Assembly (NCBI RefSeq): GCF_020423045.1 | Contig: NZ_CP081943.1 | Location: 4,402,001-4,466,000, forward strand | DNA from: Pseudomonas sp. MM213 | GTDB lineage: Bacteria; Pseudomonadota; Gammaproteobacteria; Pseudomonadales; Pseudomonadaceae | Direction of reading: 5' to 3' | DNA: 64,000 nt | Shown: positions 27,640 through 36,272 of the stretch, one piece after another | How the letters are laid out: every line of letters begins with the position of its first letter | Position numbering within the stretch: the stretch's first letter is position 1 | The notes under the pieces: generated by a model | What the model was told of the DNA's origin: nothing | The model's database searches: none | The model's input: the letters and a program-made list of their open reading frames with translations, nothing else | Translations under genes and position numbers: made by a program

Positions 27640-28932
27640 ATGAATGCCCGTGCTCAGCACACCGCCTCTTATTACGCCGCCAGCAGCCTGCCGCAACCCG
27701 ATCACCCGGTGTTGAAAGGTGAGCTGGTAGCCGATGTGTGCGTGGTCGGCGGCGGGTTTTCCGGGCTGAACACCGCGCTTGAGCTGGCGGAGCGCGGCCT
27801 CAGCGTGGTGCTGCTCGAAGCGCACAAGATTGGCTGGGGCGCCAGCGGCCGTAATGGTGGGCAACTGATTCGTGGCGTCGGTCATGGGCTCGATCAGTTC
27901 GCCAACGTGATCGGCACGGACGGCGTGCGTCAGATGAAACTCATGGGCCTGGAAGCCGTGGAAATCGTCCGACAACGCGTCGAGCGTTTTCAGATCCCTT
28001 GCGACCTGACCTGGGGTTACTGCGATCTCGCCAACAAACCCCGCGACCTGGAAGGTTTCGCCGAAGACGCCGAAGAACTGCGCGACCTCGGCTACCGCTA
28101 TGAAACCCGATTGCTGCAAGCGCATGAGATGCACAGCGTGGTGGGTTCCAATCGCTACGTCGGCGGCCTGATCGACATGGGTTCGGGCCATTTGCACCCA
28201 CTGAATCTGGCATTGGGCGAAGCCGCCGCCGCGCAGCAACTGGGCGCCAGACTGTTCGAGCAATCGGCAGTGACCCGCATTGATTACGGCCCGGAGGTGA
28301 AGGTCCATACGGCTCAAGGTTCGGTTCGCGCAAAAACCCTGGTGCTGGGCTGCAACGCCTACCTCAACCAACTCAACCCCGAACTCAGCGGCAAGGTGTT
28401 GCCCGCCGGCAGCTACATCATCGCCACCGAACCCTTGAGCGAAGAACAGGCACATGAACTGCTGCCGCAGAACATGGCGGTGTGTGATCAAAGGGTGGCG
28501 CTGGATTACTACCGGCTCTCGGCGGATCGTCGTTTGCTGTTCGGTGGCGCCTGCCATTATTCAGGTCGAGACCCGAAGGACATCGCCGCGTATATGCGGC
28601 CGAAGATGCTTGAGGTGTTCCCGCAACTGGCTGGCGCGAGGATTGATTATCAGTGGGGCGGGATGATCGGCATTGGCGTAAACCGATTGCCGCAGATTGG
28701 CCGGCTCAAGGACCAGCCTAACGTGTATTACGCCCAGGCCTACTCAGGTCACGGCGTGAATGCCACGCATCTGGCTGGCAAGCTGCTGGCCGAAGCGATC
28801 AGTGGTCAGCAGGGTGGCGGGTTCGATCTGTTTGCCAAGGTGCCGCACATTACCTTCCCCGGCGGGAAGCATTTGCGTTCGCCGTTGTTGGCGCTGGGGA
28901 TGTTGTGGCATCGGCTTAAAGAGTTGGTCTGA
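27640..28932 (+). CDS. FAD-dependent gamma-glutamylputrescine oxidase-like protein (PuuB/PauB type)
   Basis: DAO-fold flavoenzyme of about 430 residues. The FAD-binding motif is VCVVGGGFSGLNTALELA, followed by the family hallmark GWGASGRNGGQLIRG, and near the C-terminus YYAQAYSGHGVNATHLAG. These are typical of gamma-glutamylputrescine oxidases. Three ATGs occur in the first ten codons; the third (MNARAQ) sits eight bases after CAGGA. With the aldehyde dehydrogenase (kauB-like) in this window it would oxidise a gamma-glutamylated or free polyamine to its aldehyde. A GTCAAAT half-site lies about 30 bases upstream and may bind PauR. Confidence 0.88.
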   Translation: MNARAQHTASYYAASSLPQPDHPVLKGELVADVCVVGGGFSGLNTALELAERGLSVVLLEAHKIGWGASGRNGGQLIRGVGHGLDQFANVIGTDGVRQMKLMGLEAVEIVRQRVERFQIPCDLTWGYCDLANKPRDLEGFAEDAEELRDLGYRYETRLLQAHEMHSVVGSNRYVGGLIDMGSGHLHPLNLALGEAAAAQQLGARLFEQSAVTRIDYGPEVKVHTAQGSVRAKTLVLGCNAYLNQLNPELSGKVLPAGSYIIATEPLSEEQAHELLPQNMAVCDQRVALDYYRLSADRRLLFGGACHYSGRDPKDIAAYMRPKMLEVFPQLAGARIDYQWGGMIGIGVNRLPQIGRLKDQPNVYYAQAYSGHGVNATHLAGKLLAEAISGQQGGGFDLFAKVPHITFPGGKHLRSPLLALGMLWHRLKELV

Positions 28933-28956
28933 GGGATTTGTGGCGTCAGTGATGAC

Positions 28957-29028
28957 GCCTTCGCGGGCAAGCCTCGCTCCTACAAGGGATACGCGTCCAA
29001 CTGTAGGAGCGAGGCTTGCCCGCGAATG
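28957..29028. repeat. REPIN (paired REP)
   Basis: Arms CTTCGCGGGCAAGCCTCGCT and AGCGAGGCTTGCCCGCGAA, with a short 20-base spacer. Located between the oxidase gene and the convergent DUF1127 gene. Confidence 0.9.
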
Positions 29029-29050
29029 GATCTAATGAACACCACAAACC

Positions 29051-29296
29051 TCAGATCCGCCAGAATGGCTTAAGCCCCTCCTCCCGCGCCTGTTCCCGGC
29101 TCAACCCCACATCCCGCAATTGCTCCGGCGTCAGTTCCAGCAACGCCTTGCGCGTGTGCAGACGATGCCAGAACAGACCCCAGCGACTCAGGCCCGACGG
29201 TGCGTTGCGCATCAACGCCTCGCGCGTACCGTTGATTTGCCCTGCCGCCAGTTCCTGACTGCGTAACGTCAGCCGCACATCGCTCAAGCCGTTCAT
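29051..29296 (-). CDS. DUF1127 small protein
   Basis: Protein of 81 residues whose C-terminal half carries the DUF1127 signature: tryptophan/arginine-rich WHRLHTRKALLELTPEQL, then LRDVGLSREQAREEGLKPFW. Small DUF1127 proteins affect RNA turnover and phosphate or carbon metabolism in alphaproteobacteria; the role here is unknown. It is divergent from the MocR-type regulator gene across 180 bp that contains CTGTAT-N7-ATACAG and ACAGATT repeats, so the regulator may control it. Confidence 0.85.
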   Translation of the reverse strand: MNGLSDVRLTLRSQELAAGQINGTREALMRNAPSGLSRWGLFWHRLHTRKALLELTPEQLRDVGLSREQAREEGLKPFWRI

Positions 29297-29360
29297 TTTG
29301 ATTGCTCCTGTTTACTTGGGTAGCCAGAGCTTTCATGATGCGCGGACGGCGAAAAGCATT

Positions 29361-29450
29361 ACAGATTCAACCAGCCTGTATTAATTCCATACAGATTTGC
29401 CGTTTTAGCCTCTGAATTACAATTTTTTGCCTGATCTGTACTGGTTAACC
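29361..29450. promoter_or_regulatory. candidate MocR operator between the DUF1127 and MocR genes
   Basis: An inverted repeat CTGTAT-TAATTCC-ATACAG (29376-29394) is accompanied by direct ACAGATT copies at about 29361 and 29391 and by GATCTGTA near 29433. MocR/PdxR-type regulators commonly bind such repeats in divergent promoters. This is inferred from pattern alone. Confidence 0.45.
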
Positions 29451-29475
29451 GAATCACTCACACCGAGACTGCGCC

Positions 29476-30909
29476 ATGACCCTTTACGTCAACCTCGCCG
29501 AATTGCTCGGCACGCGGATCGAACAGGGCTTCTATCGCCCCGGCGACCGGCTGCCGTCGGTGCGGGCATTGAGCGTCGAACACGGGGTCAGCCTGAGCAC
29601 GGTGCAGCAGGCCTATCGAGTGCTGGAAGACAGCGGCCTGGCGATGCCGAAACCCAAGTCCGGCTACTTCGTCCCGGCCAGCCGCGACTTGCCGGAACTG
29701 CCAGCGATTGGCCGTCCGGCGCAACGTCCTGTGGATATCTCGCAGTGGGACCAGGTGCTGGAACTGATCCGCGCTGTGCCACGCAAAGACGTGGTGCAAC
29801 TGGGTCGCGGCATGCCGGACATCACCACGCCAACCATGAAACCATTGCTGCGCAACCTCGCGCGCATCAGTCGGCGACAGGACATGCCCGGCCTGTATTA
29901 CGACAACATCCACGGCACCCTCGAACTGCGTGAGCAAATCGCCCGCCTGATGCTCGACTCCGGCTGCCAACTGACGGCCAACGACCTGGTGATCACCACC
30001 GGCTGCCACGAAGCGCTGTCCACCAGCATTCGCTCCATCTGTGAGCCGGGCGACATCGTCGCGGTGGATTCGCCGAGCTTTCACGGCGCCATGCAGACGC
30101 TCAAGGGCTTGAACATGAAAGCCCTGGAAATCCCCACCGACCCGCTGACCGGGATCAGCCTCGATGCACTGGAACTGGCCCTGGAGCAATGGCCGATCAA
30201 GGCCATACAGTTGACCCCCAACTGCAACAACCCGTTGGGCTACATCATGCCGGAATCGCGCAAACGCGCGTTGTTGACGCTCGCACAGCGCTTCGACGTG
30301 GCGATCATCGAAGACGATGTGTATGGCGAACTGGCCTACAACTACCCGCGACCGCGCACGATCAAATCCTTCGACGAAGACGGCCGCGTCCTGCTCTGCA
30401 GTTCGTTCTCCAAAACGCTGGCACCCGGCCTGCGCATCGGCTGGGTTGCACCGGGCCGCTATCTGGAGCGGGTGCTGCACATGAAATACATCAGCACCGG
30501 CAGCACAGCGCCGCAACCGCAGATTGCCATCGCCGAATTCCTCAAGGCCGGTCACTTCGAGCCTCATTTGCGGCGGGTGCGCGCACAATACCAACGCAAT
30601 CGCGACATCATGATCGATTGGGTCAGCCGCTATTTTCCCGCTGGCACCCGCGCCAGTCGGCCGCAAGGCAGTTTCATGCTCTGGGTCGAACTGCCCGATG
30701 GCTTCGACACCCTGAAACTGAACCGCGCCCTGCACGACCAAGGCGTACAGATTGCCGTCGGCAGCATCTTTTCGCCCTCGGGCAAATACCGCAATTGCCT
30801 GCGGATGAACTACGCTGCCAAGCCAACACCACAGATCGAAGACGCGGTGCGCAAGGTCGGCGCGGCGGCAATCAAACTGCTGGCGGAAAATGAGAACTTC
30901 ACCGACTGA
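29476..30909 (+). CDS. MocR-type regulator (GntR HTH fused to fold-type I aminotransferase)
   Basis: Protein of 477 residues. A GntR winged HTH covers about residues 1-70 (RPGDRLPSVRALSVEHGVSL, TVQQAYRVLEDSGL). The remaining 390 residues are an aminotransferase-like domain with the PLP lysine in SSFSKTLAPGLRIGW, TPNCNNPLG and the aspartate in AIIEDDVYGEL. Such proteins sense PLP or an amino-acid/PLP aldimine and act on adjacent divergent promoters. The neighbour across the promoter is a DUF1127 gene, so a target is not obvious from context. ATG start follows ACTGCGCC with no strong Shine-Dalgarno site. Confidence 0.92.
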   Translation: MTLYVNLAELLGTRIEQGFYRPGDRLPSVRALSVEHGVSLSTVQQAYRVLEDSGLAMPKPKSGYFVPASRDLPELPAIGRPAQRPVDISQWDQVLELIRAVPRKDVVQLGRGMPDITTPTMKPLLRNLARISRRQDMPGLYYDNIHGTLELREQIARLMLDSGCQLTANDLVITTGCHEALSTSIRSICEPGDIVAVDSPSFHGAMQTLKGLNMKALEIPTDPLTGISLDALELALEQWPIKAIQLTPNCNNPLGYIMPESRKRALLTLAQRFDVAIIEDDVYGELAYNYPRPRTIKSFDEDGRVLLCSSFSKTLAPGLRIGWVAPGRYLERVLHMKYISTGSTAPQPQIAIAEFLKAGHFEPHLRRVRAQYQRNRDIMIDWVSRYFPAGTRASRPQGSFMLWVELPDGFDTLKLNRALHDQGVQIAVGSIFSPSGKYRNCLRMNYAAKPTPQIEDAVRKVGAAAIKLLAENENFTD

Positions 30910-30969
30910 CCTTTAGCCGAGATCCAGCGTCCATATGTCGACAACTGCCGCCAATCGGACCGATCCCAC

Positions 30970-32538
30970 GTGAGAGTCAGACAGCCCCTACTCGCTCTGC
31001 TGCTACTCGCCTCGCTCCTGGGCGGTTGCGCCAGTCTCGATGTTCAACGCGAACCGAGCCAGGCGCTGCCCGCCAGCGACTCGGCATTCGGTCGATCAAT
31101 CCAGGCCCAGGCCGCGCCCCACGAGGGCAAGTCCGGCTTTCGTCTGCTGTCCAATAGCGGCGAAGCGTTCATGGCCCGTGCCGAGCTGATCCGCAACGCC
31201 CAAAGCAGCCTCGACTTGCAGTACTACATCGTCCATGACGGCATCAGCACACGGATGCTGGTGGACGAACTGCTCAAGGCCGCCGACCGTGGCGTACGCG
31301 TGAGAATCCTGCTCGACGACACCACCAGCGACGGCCTCGACTGGATCATCGCCACGCTGGCGGCGCACCCGCAGATCCAGATCCGCCTGTTCAACCCGCT
31401 GCACCTGGGCCGCAGCACCGGCGTGACGCGGACCATGGGGCGGCTGTTCAACCTGTCGCTGCAACACCGGCGCATGCACAACAAGCTGTGGCTGGCGGAC
31501 AACAGCGCCGCCATCGTCGGCGGTCGCAATCTGGGGGACGAGTATTTCGATGCCGAGCCCAACTTGAATTTCACCGACATCGACATGCTCGGCGTCGGGC
31601 CGGTCGCCGAGCAACTGGGCCACAGCTTTGATCAGTACTGGAACAGCGCGCTGAGCAAGCCGATCGATGAATTCCTGTCGAGCCGACCGACGCAAAAGGA
31701 CCTGCAAAACACCCGCACGCGCCTGGAAGAATCACTGGAAGAGACGCGCAAACAGAATCACGCGCTGTATCAACAATTGATGACTTACACCACAAACCCG
31801 CGCATGGACATCTGGCGCCGTGAGTTGATCTGGGCCTGGAACCAGGCGTTGTGGGACGCACCGAGCAAGGTTTTGGCAGACGGCGAACCCGATCCGCAAT
31901 TGCTGCTGACCACGCAGTTGGCGCCTGAGCTGAACGGGGTCAGCAAAGAGCTGATCATGATCTCGGCTTACTTCGTACCGGGTCAGCCGGGGCTGGTTTA
32001 CCTGACCGGCCGCGCCGATGCCGGGGTCTCTGTCAGCCTGCTGACCAACTCGCTGGAAGCCACCGATGTACCGGCGGTGCACGGCGGTTATGCGCCCTAT
32101 CGCCGGGCATTGCTGGAACATGGCGTGAAGTTGTACGAATTGCGTCGCCAGCCAGGCGAAGGCGGCGGCAGCGGGCCGCATATTTTCTACAGCAAGCCAT
32201 ACCGGGGTTCCGATTCGAGCCTGCACAGCAAAGCGATGATCTTCAACCAGCAGAAATCCTTCATCGGCTCGTTCAACTTCGACCCGCGCTCGCTACTGTG
32301 GAACACCGAAGTCGGGGTGCTGGTAGACAGCCCCGAACTCGCTGTCTATGTGCGCAAGGCGGCGCTGGAAGGTATGGCGCCGCCTCTGAGTTATGAGGTG
32401 AAACTGGAAAACAATCGGATCGTCTGGGTGACCGAAGACGACGGCAAAATGCACACACTGACCGATGAACCGGGAAGCTGGTGGCGCCATTTCAATGCAT
32501 GGATGAGCACCGCCGTGGGCCTGGAGAAAATGCTCTAA
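30970..32538 (+). CDS. phospholipase D-family lipoprotein (cardiolipin synthase-like)
   Basis: Protein of 522 residues from a GTG start. A lipoprotein signal with lipobox LLGGC, followed by alanine, suggests an outer-membrane anchor. Two HKD motifs are intact: MHNKLWLADNSAAIVGGRN (first His near residue 170) and LHSKAMIFNQQKSFIGSFN (His near 419), so a full PLD active site is expected. The family includes cardiolipin synthase C-like and YmdC-like phosphatidyltransferases. Location outside the cytosol would allow action on periplasmic or surface phospholipids. The gene stands alone between the MocR gene and a REPIN. Confidence 0.88.
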   Translation: MRVRQPLLALLLLASLLGGCASLDVQREPSQALPASDSAFGRSIQAQAAPHEGKSGFRLLSNSGEAFMARAELIRNAQSSLDLQYYIVHDGISTRMLVDELLKAADRGVRVRILLDDTTSDGLDWIIATLAAHPQIQIRLFNPLHLGRSTGVTRTMGRLFNLSLQHRRMHNKLWLADNSAAIVGGRNLGDEYFDAEPNLNFTDIDMLGVGPVAEQLGHSFDQYWNSALSKPIDEFLSSRPTQKDLQNTRTRLEESLEETRKQNHALYQQLMTYTTNPRMDIWRRELIWAWNQALWDAPSKVLADGEPDPQLLLTTQLAPELNGVSKELIMISAYFVPGQPGLVYLTGRADAGVSVSLLTNSLEATDVPAVHGGYAPYRRALLEHGVKLYELRRQPGEGGGSGPHIFYSKPYRGSDSSLHSKAMIFNQQKSFIGSFNFDPRSLLWNTEVGVLVDSPELAVYVRKAALEGMAPPLSYEVKLENNRIVWVTEDDGKMHTLTDEPGSWWRHFNAWMSTAVGLEKML

Positions 32539-32552
32539 CCCACAATAAACAC

Positions 32553-32638
32553 CCCTGTAGGAGCGAGCCTGCTCGCGATGGTGTGTCAGTCAAACCTATG
32601 TAGCTGACACACCATCGCGAGCAGGCTCGCTCCTACAG
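32553..32638. repeat. REPIN (paired REP)
   Basis: Arms CTGTAGGAGCGAGCCTGCTC and GAGCAGGCTCGCTCCTACAG enclose about 40 bases with further inverted TGTGTC/GACACA. It lies between the convergent PLD and MFS genes. Confidence 0.92.
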
Positions 32639-32645
32639 TTTGGGT

Positions 32646-33791
32646 TCAGGCAGGCTCGGCAACCGTGCCGAACGCACCTTGGCGCGACAGCAAAATCACC
32701 AGCCCAAACGCACCTGCCGCCATCAACAGCGGCAACGCATGACCGCTGATCCACTGACTACCGGCGCCAGCCGCCAATGGTCCGACCAGGCAACCAATGC
32801 CCCATAGCTGCGCAATATGCGCATTGGCCCGCACCAGCGCATCGTCGCGATAACGCTCGCCAATCAGGATCAGCGACAAGGTGAACAAGCCCCCGGCACT
32901 GGCGCCGAACAGCACCCACAATGGCCAAATCAGCAACGTGTCGATCAGCAACGGGATCGCCAGGCTCGAGAGCATCAGCACCACAGCGCAACCGGTGAAC
33001 AACGTACGTCGCGACAAGCGATCCGCCAGTGCGCCAATCGGCAATTGCAGCAAGGCATCGCCCACCACCACAGTGCTGACCATCGCCAACGCGATTTCTG
33101 TGGTAAAGCCCTGGCGCAGGCAATAGACCGGCAACAAGGTCAGGATCATCGCCTCGAACGCCGCGAACAGTGCCACGCCCCAGGCAATCGCCGGCAGGCC
33201 TCGGCAAAAGCCCCACAAGTCGCTGAAGGTCACGCTGCAGGCTTCGCTGGTCGGCGCACCGCTGCGGCCGAGCAACAGGAACGGTGCCGCCGTCAGCAAA
33301 CCGACCCCGACCCAGAATCCATAATCGTGTTCGGTACCCAGAACACCCAACAACAAAGGCCCGGCCAGCTGACTCAGCGCATAGCTACTGCCATACAGCG
33401 CCACCAACCGGCCGCGCCATTGCTCGACCACCAACTGGTTGATCCAGCTTTCACCCAGGATGAAGACGAGGGTCAGGATCACCCCGATCATCAGCCGCAG
33501 CACCAGCCACACCGGATAACTCGGCAACAGCGCCAGCAAACCGATGGAGACCGCCCCGGCCCACAGGCACAAGCGCATCAGATTGGCCGTGCCGAGCCGC
33601 GCCGCCAGATGGCTGGAGATCTTCGCCCCCAGCAACACACCAATCGCTGGCATCGCGGCCATCACGCCGATGGCAAACGAACCGTAACCCCAGCCTTCCA
33701 GGCGAAAGGACACCAGCGGCATGCTGACACCCAGGGCCAGGCCGACACTCAAGACAGACGCCAACACGGCGAAATAAGTCGCCCAACGCAT
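32646..33791 (-). CDS. MFS transporter, YcaD-like
   Basis: Inner-membrane protein of 381 residues with 12 predicted helices and the MFS motif between TM2 and TM3 in degenerate form (GVLLGAKISSHLAARLG). ILGESWINQLVVEQWRGRL at the TM4-TM5 boundary is typical of the YcaD/YfkF subgroup. Substrate is unknown. The start is the ATG of MRWATYF with AGGAG eight bases upstream; an upstream in-frame ATG is not used. It is flanked on both sides by REPINs. Confidence 0.88.
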   Translation of the reverse strand: MRWATYFAVLASVLSVGLALGVSMPLVSFRLEGWGYGSFAIGVMAAMPAIGVLLGAKISSHLAARLGTANLMRLCLWAGAVSIGLLALLPSYPVWLVLRLMIGVILTLVFILGESWINQLVVEQWRGRLVALYGSSYALSQLAGPLLLGVLGTEHDYGFWVGVGLLTAAPFLLLGRSGAPTSEACSVTFSDLWGFCRGLPAIAWGVALFAAFEAMILTLLPVYCLRQGFTTEIALAMVSTVVVGDALLQLPIGALADRLSRRTLFTGCAVVLMLSSLAIPLLIDTLLIWPLWVLFGASAGGLFTLSLILIGERYRDDALVRANAHIAQLWGIGCLVGPLAAGAGSQWISGHALPLLMAAGAFGLVILLSRQGAFGTVAEPA

Positions 33792-33839
33792 GTTCCACGC
33801 TCCTGTGGATATTATTTTTCGCAGACAACACAAAACAAA

Positions 33840-33929
33840 TGTGGGAGCGAGCCTGCTCGCGATGACGGAGCAACATTCAACATTTTCGTCGACTGTTACA
33901 CCGCTATCGCGAGCAGGCTCGCTCCCACA
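33840..33929. repeat. REPIN (paired REP)
   Basis: Arms TGTGGGAGCGAGCCTGCTCG and CGAGCAGGCTCGCTCCCACA. It lies just upstream of the MFS gene and downstream of kauB on the same strand, so it could separate their transcripts. Confidence 0.9.
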
Positions 33930-33982
33930 AGGGATCTGCGTCGATCGGGAGGCCTGCTCTGCAGCAGCCTCCCTTTAACGGC

Positions 33983-35476
33983 TTACAACTTGATCCAGGT
34001 CGCCTTCAGCTCGGTGTACTTGTCGAACGCGTGCAGCGATTTGTCACGACCGTTGCCCGACTGCTTGAAGCCACCAAACGGAGCGGTCATGTCGCCGCCG
34101 TCGTACTGGTTGACCCACACGCTACCGGCACGCAAGGCCCGGGCGGTCAGGTGAGCCTTCGAGATGTCCTTGGTCCACACGGCTGCAGCCAGGCCGTAAG
34201 GCGTGTCGTTGGCAATCGCGACGGCTTCTTCGGCGGTATCGAAAGCGATGACCGACAACACCGGGCCAAAGATTTCTTCCTGGGCGATTTTCATCGCGTT
34301 GCTGACGCCGTCGAAAATCGTCGGCTCAACGTAGGTGCCGCCGGTTTCCTGCAGCGTGCGCTTGCCGCCAGCAACCAGTTTGGCGCCGTCGGTGTGGCCG
34401 GATTCGATGTAGGACAGCACGGTGTTCATCTGCTGGGTGTCCACCAGCGCGCCGACGTTGGTCGCCGGGTCCAGCGGGTTGCCCGGCTTCCAGGCCTTCA
34501 AGGCCTCGATCACCAGCGGCAGGAATTGGTCCTTGATCGAACGTTCGACCAGCAGGCGCGAACCGGCGGTGCAGACTTCGCCCTGGTTGAAGGCGATGGC
34601 GCCCGCAGCCGCTTCCGCAGCTTCCTGCAGGTTCGGCGCATCGGCGAACACGATGTTCGGGCTCTTGCCGCCAGCTTCGAGCCAGACGCGCTTCATGTTC
34701 GATTCGCCCGAGTAGATCAGCAGTTGCTTGGCGATCTTGGTCGAACCGGTGAACACCAGCGTGTCGACATCGTTGTGCAGGGCCAGGGCCTTGCCGACCG
34801 TGTGACCGTAGCCCGGCAGCACGTTCAGTACGCCTTTCGGGATGCCGGCTTCAACGGCCAGCGCCGCGATGCGGATGGCGGTCAGCGGTGATTTTTCGGA
34901 TGGCTTGAGGATCACCGAGTTACCGGTGGACAGCGCCGGGCCGAGTTTCCAGCAGGCCATCATCAGCGGGAAGTTCCACGGCACGATGGCGCCGACAACG
35001 CCGACCGGCTCACGAGTGACCAGACCCAACTGATCGTGCGGGGTCGCAGCGACTTCGTCGTAGATCTTGTCGATAGCCTCACCGCTCCAGCTCAGGGCTT
35101 GCGCCGCGCCGGGAACGTCGATGTACAGGGAATCGCTGATTGGCTTGCCCATGTCCAGGGTTTCAAGCAGGGCCAGCTCTTCGGCGTGCTGTTTCAGCAG
35201 GCCGGCAAAACGGATCATGGTGGCTTTGCGTTTGGTCGGGGCCAAACGCGACCAGGCGCCGGAATTGAACGTGGCGCGAGCGTTTTCAACAGCGCGCTGG
35301 GCGTCGGCGGCGTCACAGCTGGCAATCTTGCCCAGCAGACGGCCATCGACCGGGCTGATGCACTCGAAGGTCTCGCTGGAGACGGCATCGGTGTATTCGC
35401 CATTGATGTAGGCACGGCCTTCGATCTTCAGATCGCGAGCCCGTTGTTCCCAATCGGCACGAGTCAGGGTGGTCAT
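33983..35476 (-). CDS. kauB: aldehyde dehydrogenase, KauB/PuuC type
   Basis: NAD(P)-dependent aldehyde dehydrogenase of 497 residues. Catalytic glutamate lies in LEAGGKSPN and the nucleophile in FNQGEVCTAGSR; the cofactor-binding VFTGSTKIAK motif is present. KauB of P. aeruginosa is a broad polyamine-aldehyde dehydrogenase in the same position, oxidising aminoaldehydes from putrescine, agmatine or diaminopropane. The ATG is preceded by GAGGAGG. The 250-bp divergent region to the cupin gene contains the candidate PauR operators TCAATATATTTGA and TGTTCATTTTAATAAACA. In PAO1 a transaminase gene (PA5313) is next to kauB; none is adjacent here. Confidence 0.92.
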   Translation of the reverse strand: MTTLTRADWEQRARDLKIEGRAYINGEYTDAVSSETFECISPVDGRLLGKIASCDAADAQRAVENARATFNSGAWSRLAPTKRKATMIRFAGLLKQHAEELALLETLDMGKPISDSLYIDVPGAAQALSWSGEAIDKIYDEVAATPHDQLGLVTREPVGVVGAIVPWNFPLMMACWKLGPALSTGNSVILKPSEKSPLTAIRIAALAVEAGIPKGVLNVLPGYGHTVGKALALHNDVDTLVFTGSTKIAKQLLIYSGESNMKRVWLEAGGKSPNIVFADAPNLQEAAEAAAGAIAFNQGEVCTAGSRLLVERSIKDQFLPLVIEALKAWKPGNPLDPATNVGALVDTQQMNTVLSYIESGHTDGAKLVAGGKRTLQETGGTYVEPTIFDGVSNAMKIAQEEIFGPVLSVIAFDTAEEAVAIANDTPYGLAAAVWTKDISKAHLTARALRAGSVWVNQYDGGDMTAPFGGFKQSGNGRDKSLHAFDKYTELKATWIKL

Positions 35477-35602
35477 TCGAGTGTCCTCCTCTTATTGAAT
35501 ACGAGCGCCCCGCGTTCTTCGCGGACGTCCCCAGGAATTCTGCCCAGCCAGCCTGCAATTCGGCCGAAGGCAACCGTCACCCTAAACCAGTGGCCGGGGT
35601 TG

Positions 35603-35661
35603 TTTCAATATATTTGACATAAGGTCGGTAAACGGCCTTGCGGTGTTCATTTTAATAAACA
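35603..35661. promoter_or_regulatory. candidate PauR operators in the kauB/cupin intergenic region
   Basis: Two AT-rich symmetrical sites lie in otherwise GC-rich DNA: TCAATATATTTGA (35605-35617, overlapping a TTGACA-like hexamer) and TGTTCATTTTAATAAACA (35644-35661). The second resembles, in reverse, the TAATGAACA core I recall for the related E. coli regulator PuuR. A GTCAAAT sequence also precedes the polyamine oxidase gene. Confidence 0.4.
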
Positions 35662-35725
35662 TAGACTTTGGGCTTTCCAGCCATCTTTCCAGCCACTCGC
35701 GCCGCAATCACGGGGGATAACAATA

Positions 35726-36088
35726 ATGAGCATCCAGAATATCGTCGATTTTAGCCAGGCCACTACCGAGCCCGAGCGCTACAGGCCGGACCCGGCGAAA
35801 ATCTTGAAGGGCGACCCCGAGCAAGTGGTTTACAACCACTACAACAGCCCGTGCGGCCAGTTGAACGCCGGTGTGTGGGAAGGCGCTGTCGGCCAGTGGA
35901 CGGTGAACTTCACCGAGCATGAATACTGCGAAATCGTTCAGGGTGTTTCAGTGCTGCGTGACCTCGACGGCAATGCCAAGACACTGCGCGTGGGTGATCG
36001 CTTTGTGATCCCGGCAGGCTTTCGTGGCACCTGGGAAGTGCTGGAGCCGTGCCGCAAGATTTATGTGGCGTTTGAACAGAAGGCCTGA
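35726..36088 (+). CDS. cupin-domain protein
   Basis: Single-domain cupin of 120 residues with WTVNFTEHEYCEIVQGVSVL and VGDRFVIPAGFRGTWEVLEP, typical of the DUF861/Cupin_3 family related to ureidoglycolate-type enzymes. Divergent from kauB, it probably belongs to the same polyamine regulon; catalytic role unknown. The start codon overlaps AACAATAA, a match to the AAnAAnAA motif bound by Hfq-Crc, which suggests catabolite repression of translation. A GGGGGAT Shine-Dalgarno-like run lies about 10 bases upstream. Confidence 0.85.
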   Translation: MSIQNIVDFSQATTEPERYRPDPAKILKGDPEQVVYNHYNSPCGQLNAGVWEGAVGQWTVNFTEHEYCEIVQGVSVLRDLDGNAKTLRVGDRFVIPAGFRGTWEVLEPCRKIYVAFEQKA

Positions 36089-36113
36089 GGATTTGCGTTG
36101 TTCGGGCCGGCCT

Positions 36114-36184
36114 CTTCGCGGGCAAGCCTCGCTCCTACAGTGGATTGCGTCCGCCCTGTAGGAGCGAGGCTTGCCCGCGAAGGG
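36114..36184. repeat. REPIN (paired REP)
   Basis: Arms CTTCGCGGGCAAGCCTCGCT and AGCGAGGCTTGCCCGCGAAG with a 22-base spacer, between the cupin gene and the convergent rpmG gene. Confidence 0.92.
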
Positions 36185-36219
36185 GCCCTAACAGGAAACG
36201 CAAAACCCTCAGGCAACAA

Positions 36220-36253
36220 AAAAAGGCCCGTATCTCGCGATACGGGCCTTTTT
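36220..36253 (-). terminator. rho-independent terminator of rpmBG
   Basis: Perfect stem AAAAAGGCCCGTATC / GATACGGGCCTTTTT (15 pairs) with TCGC loop, 20 bases after the rpmG stop on the minus strand. The symmetrical A/T runs also allow termination of the cupin transcript from the other side. Confidence 0.95.
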
Positions 36254-36272
36254 CGTAAGAGGGAAAAATCAA

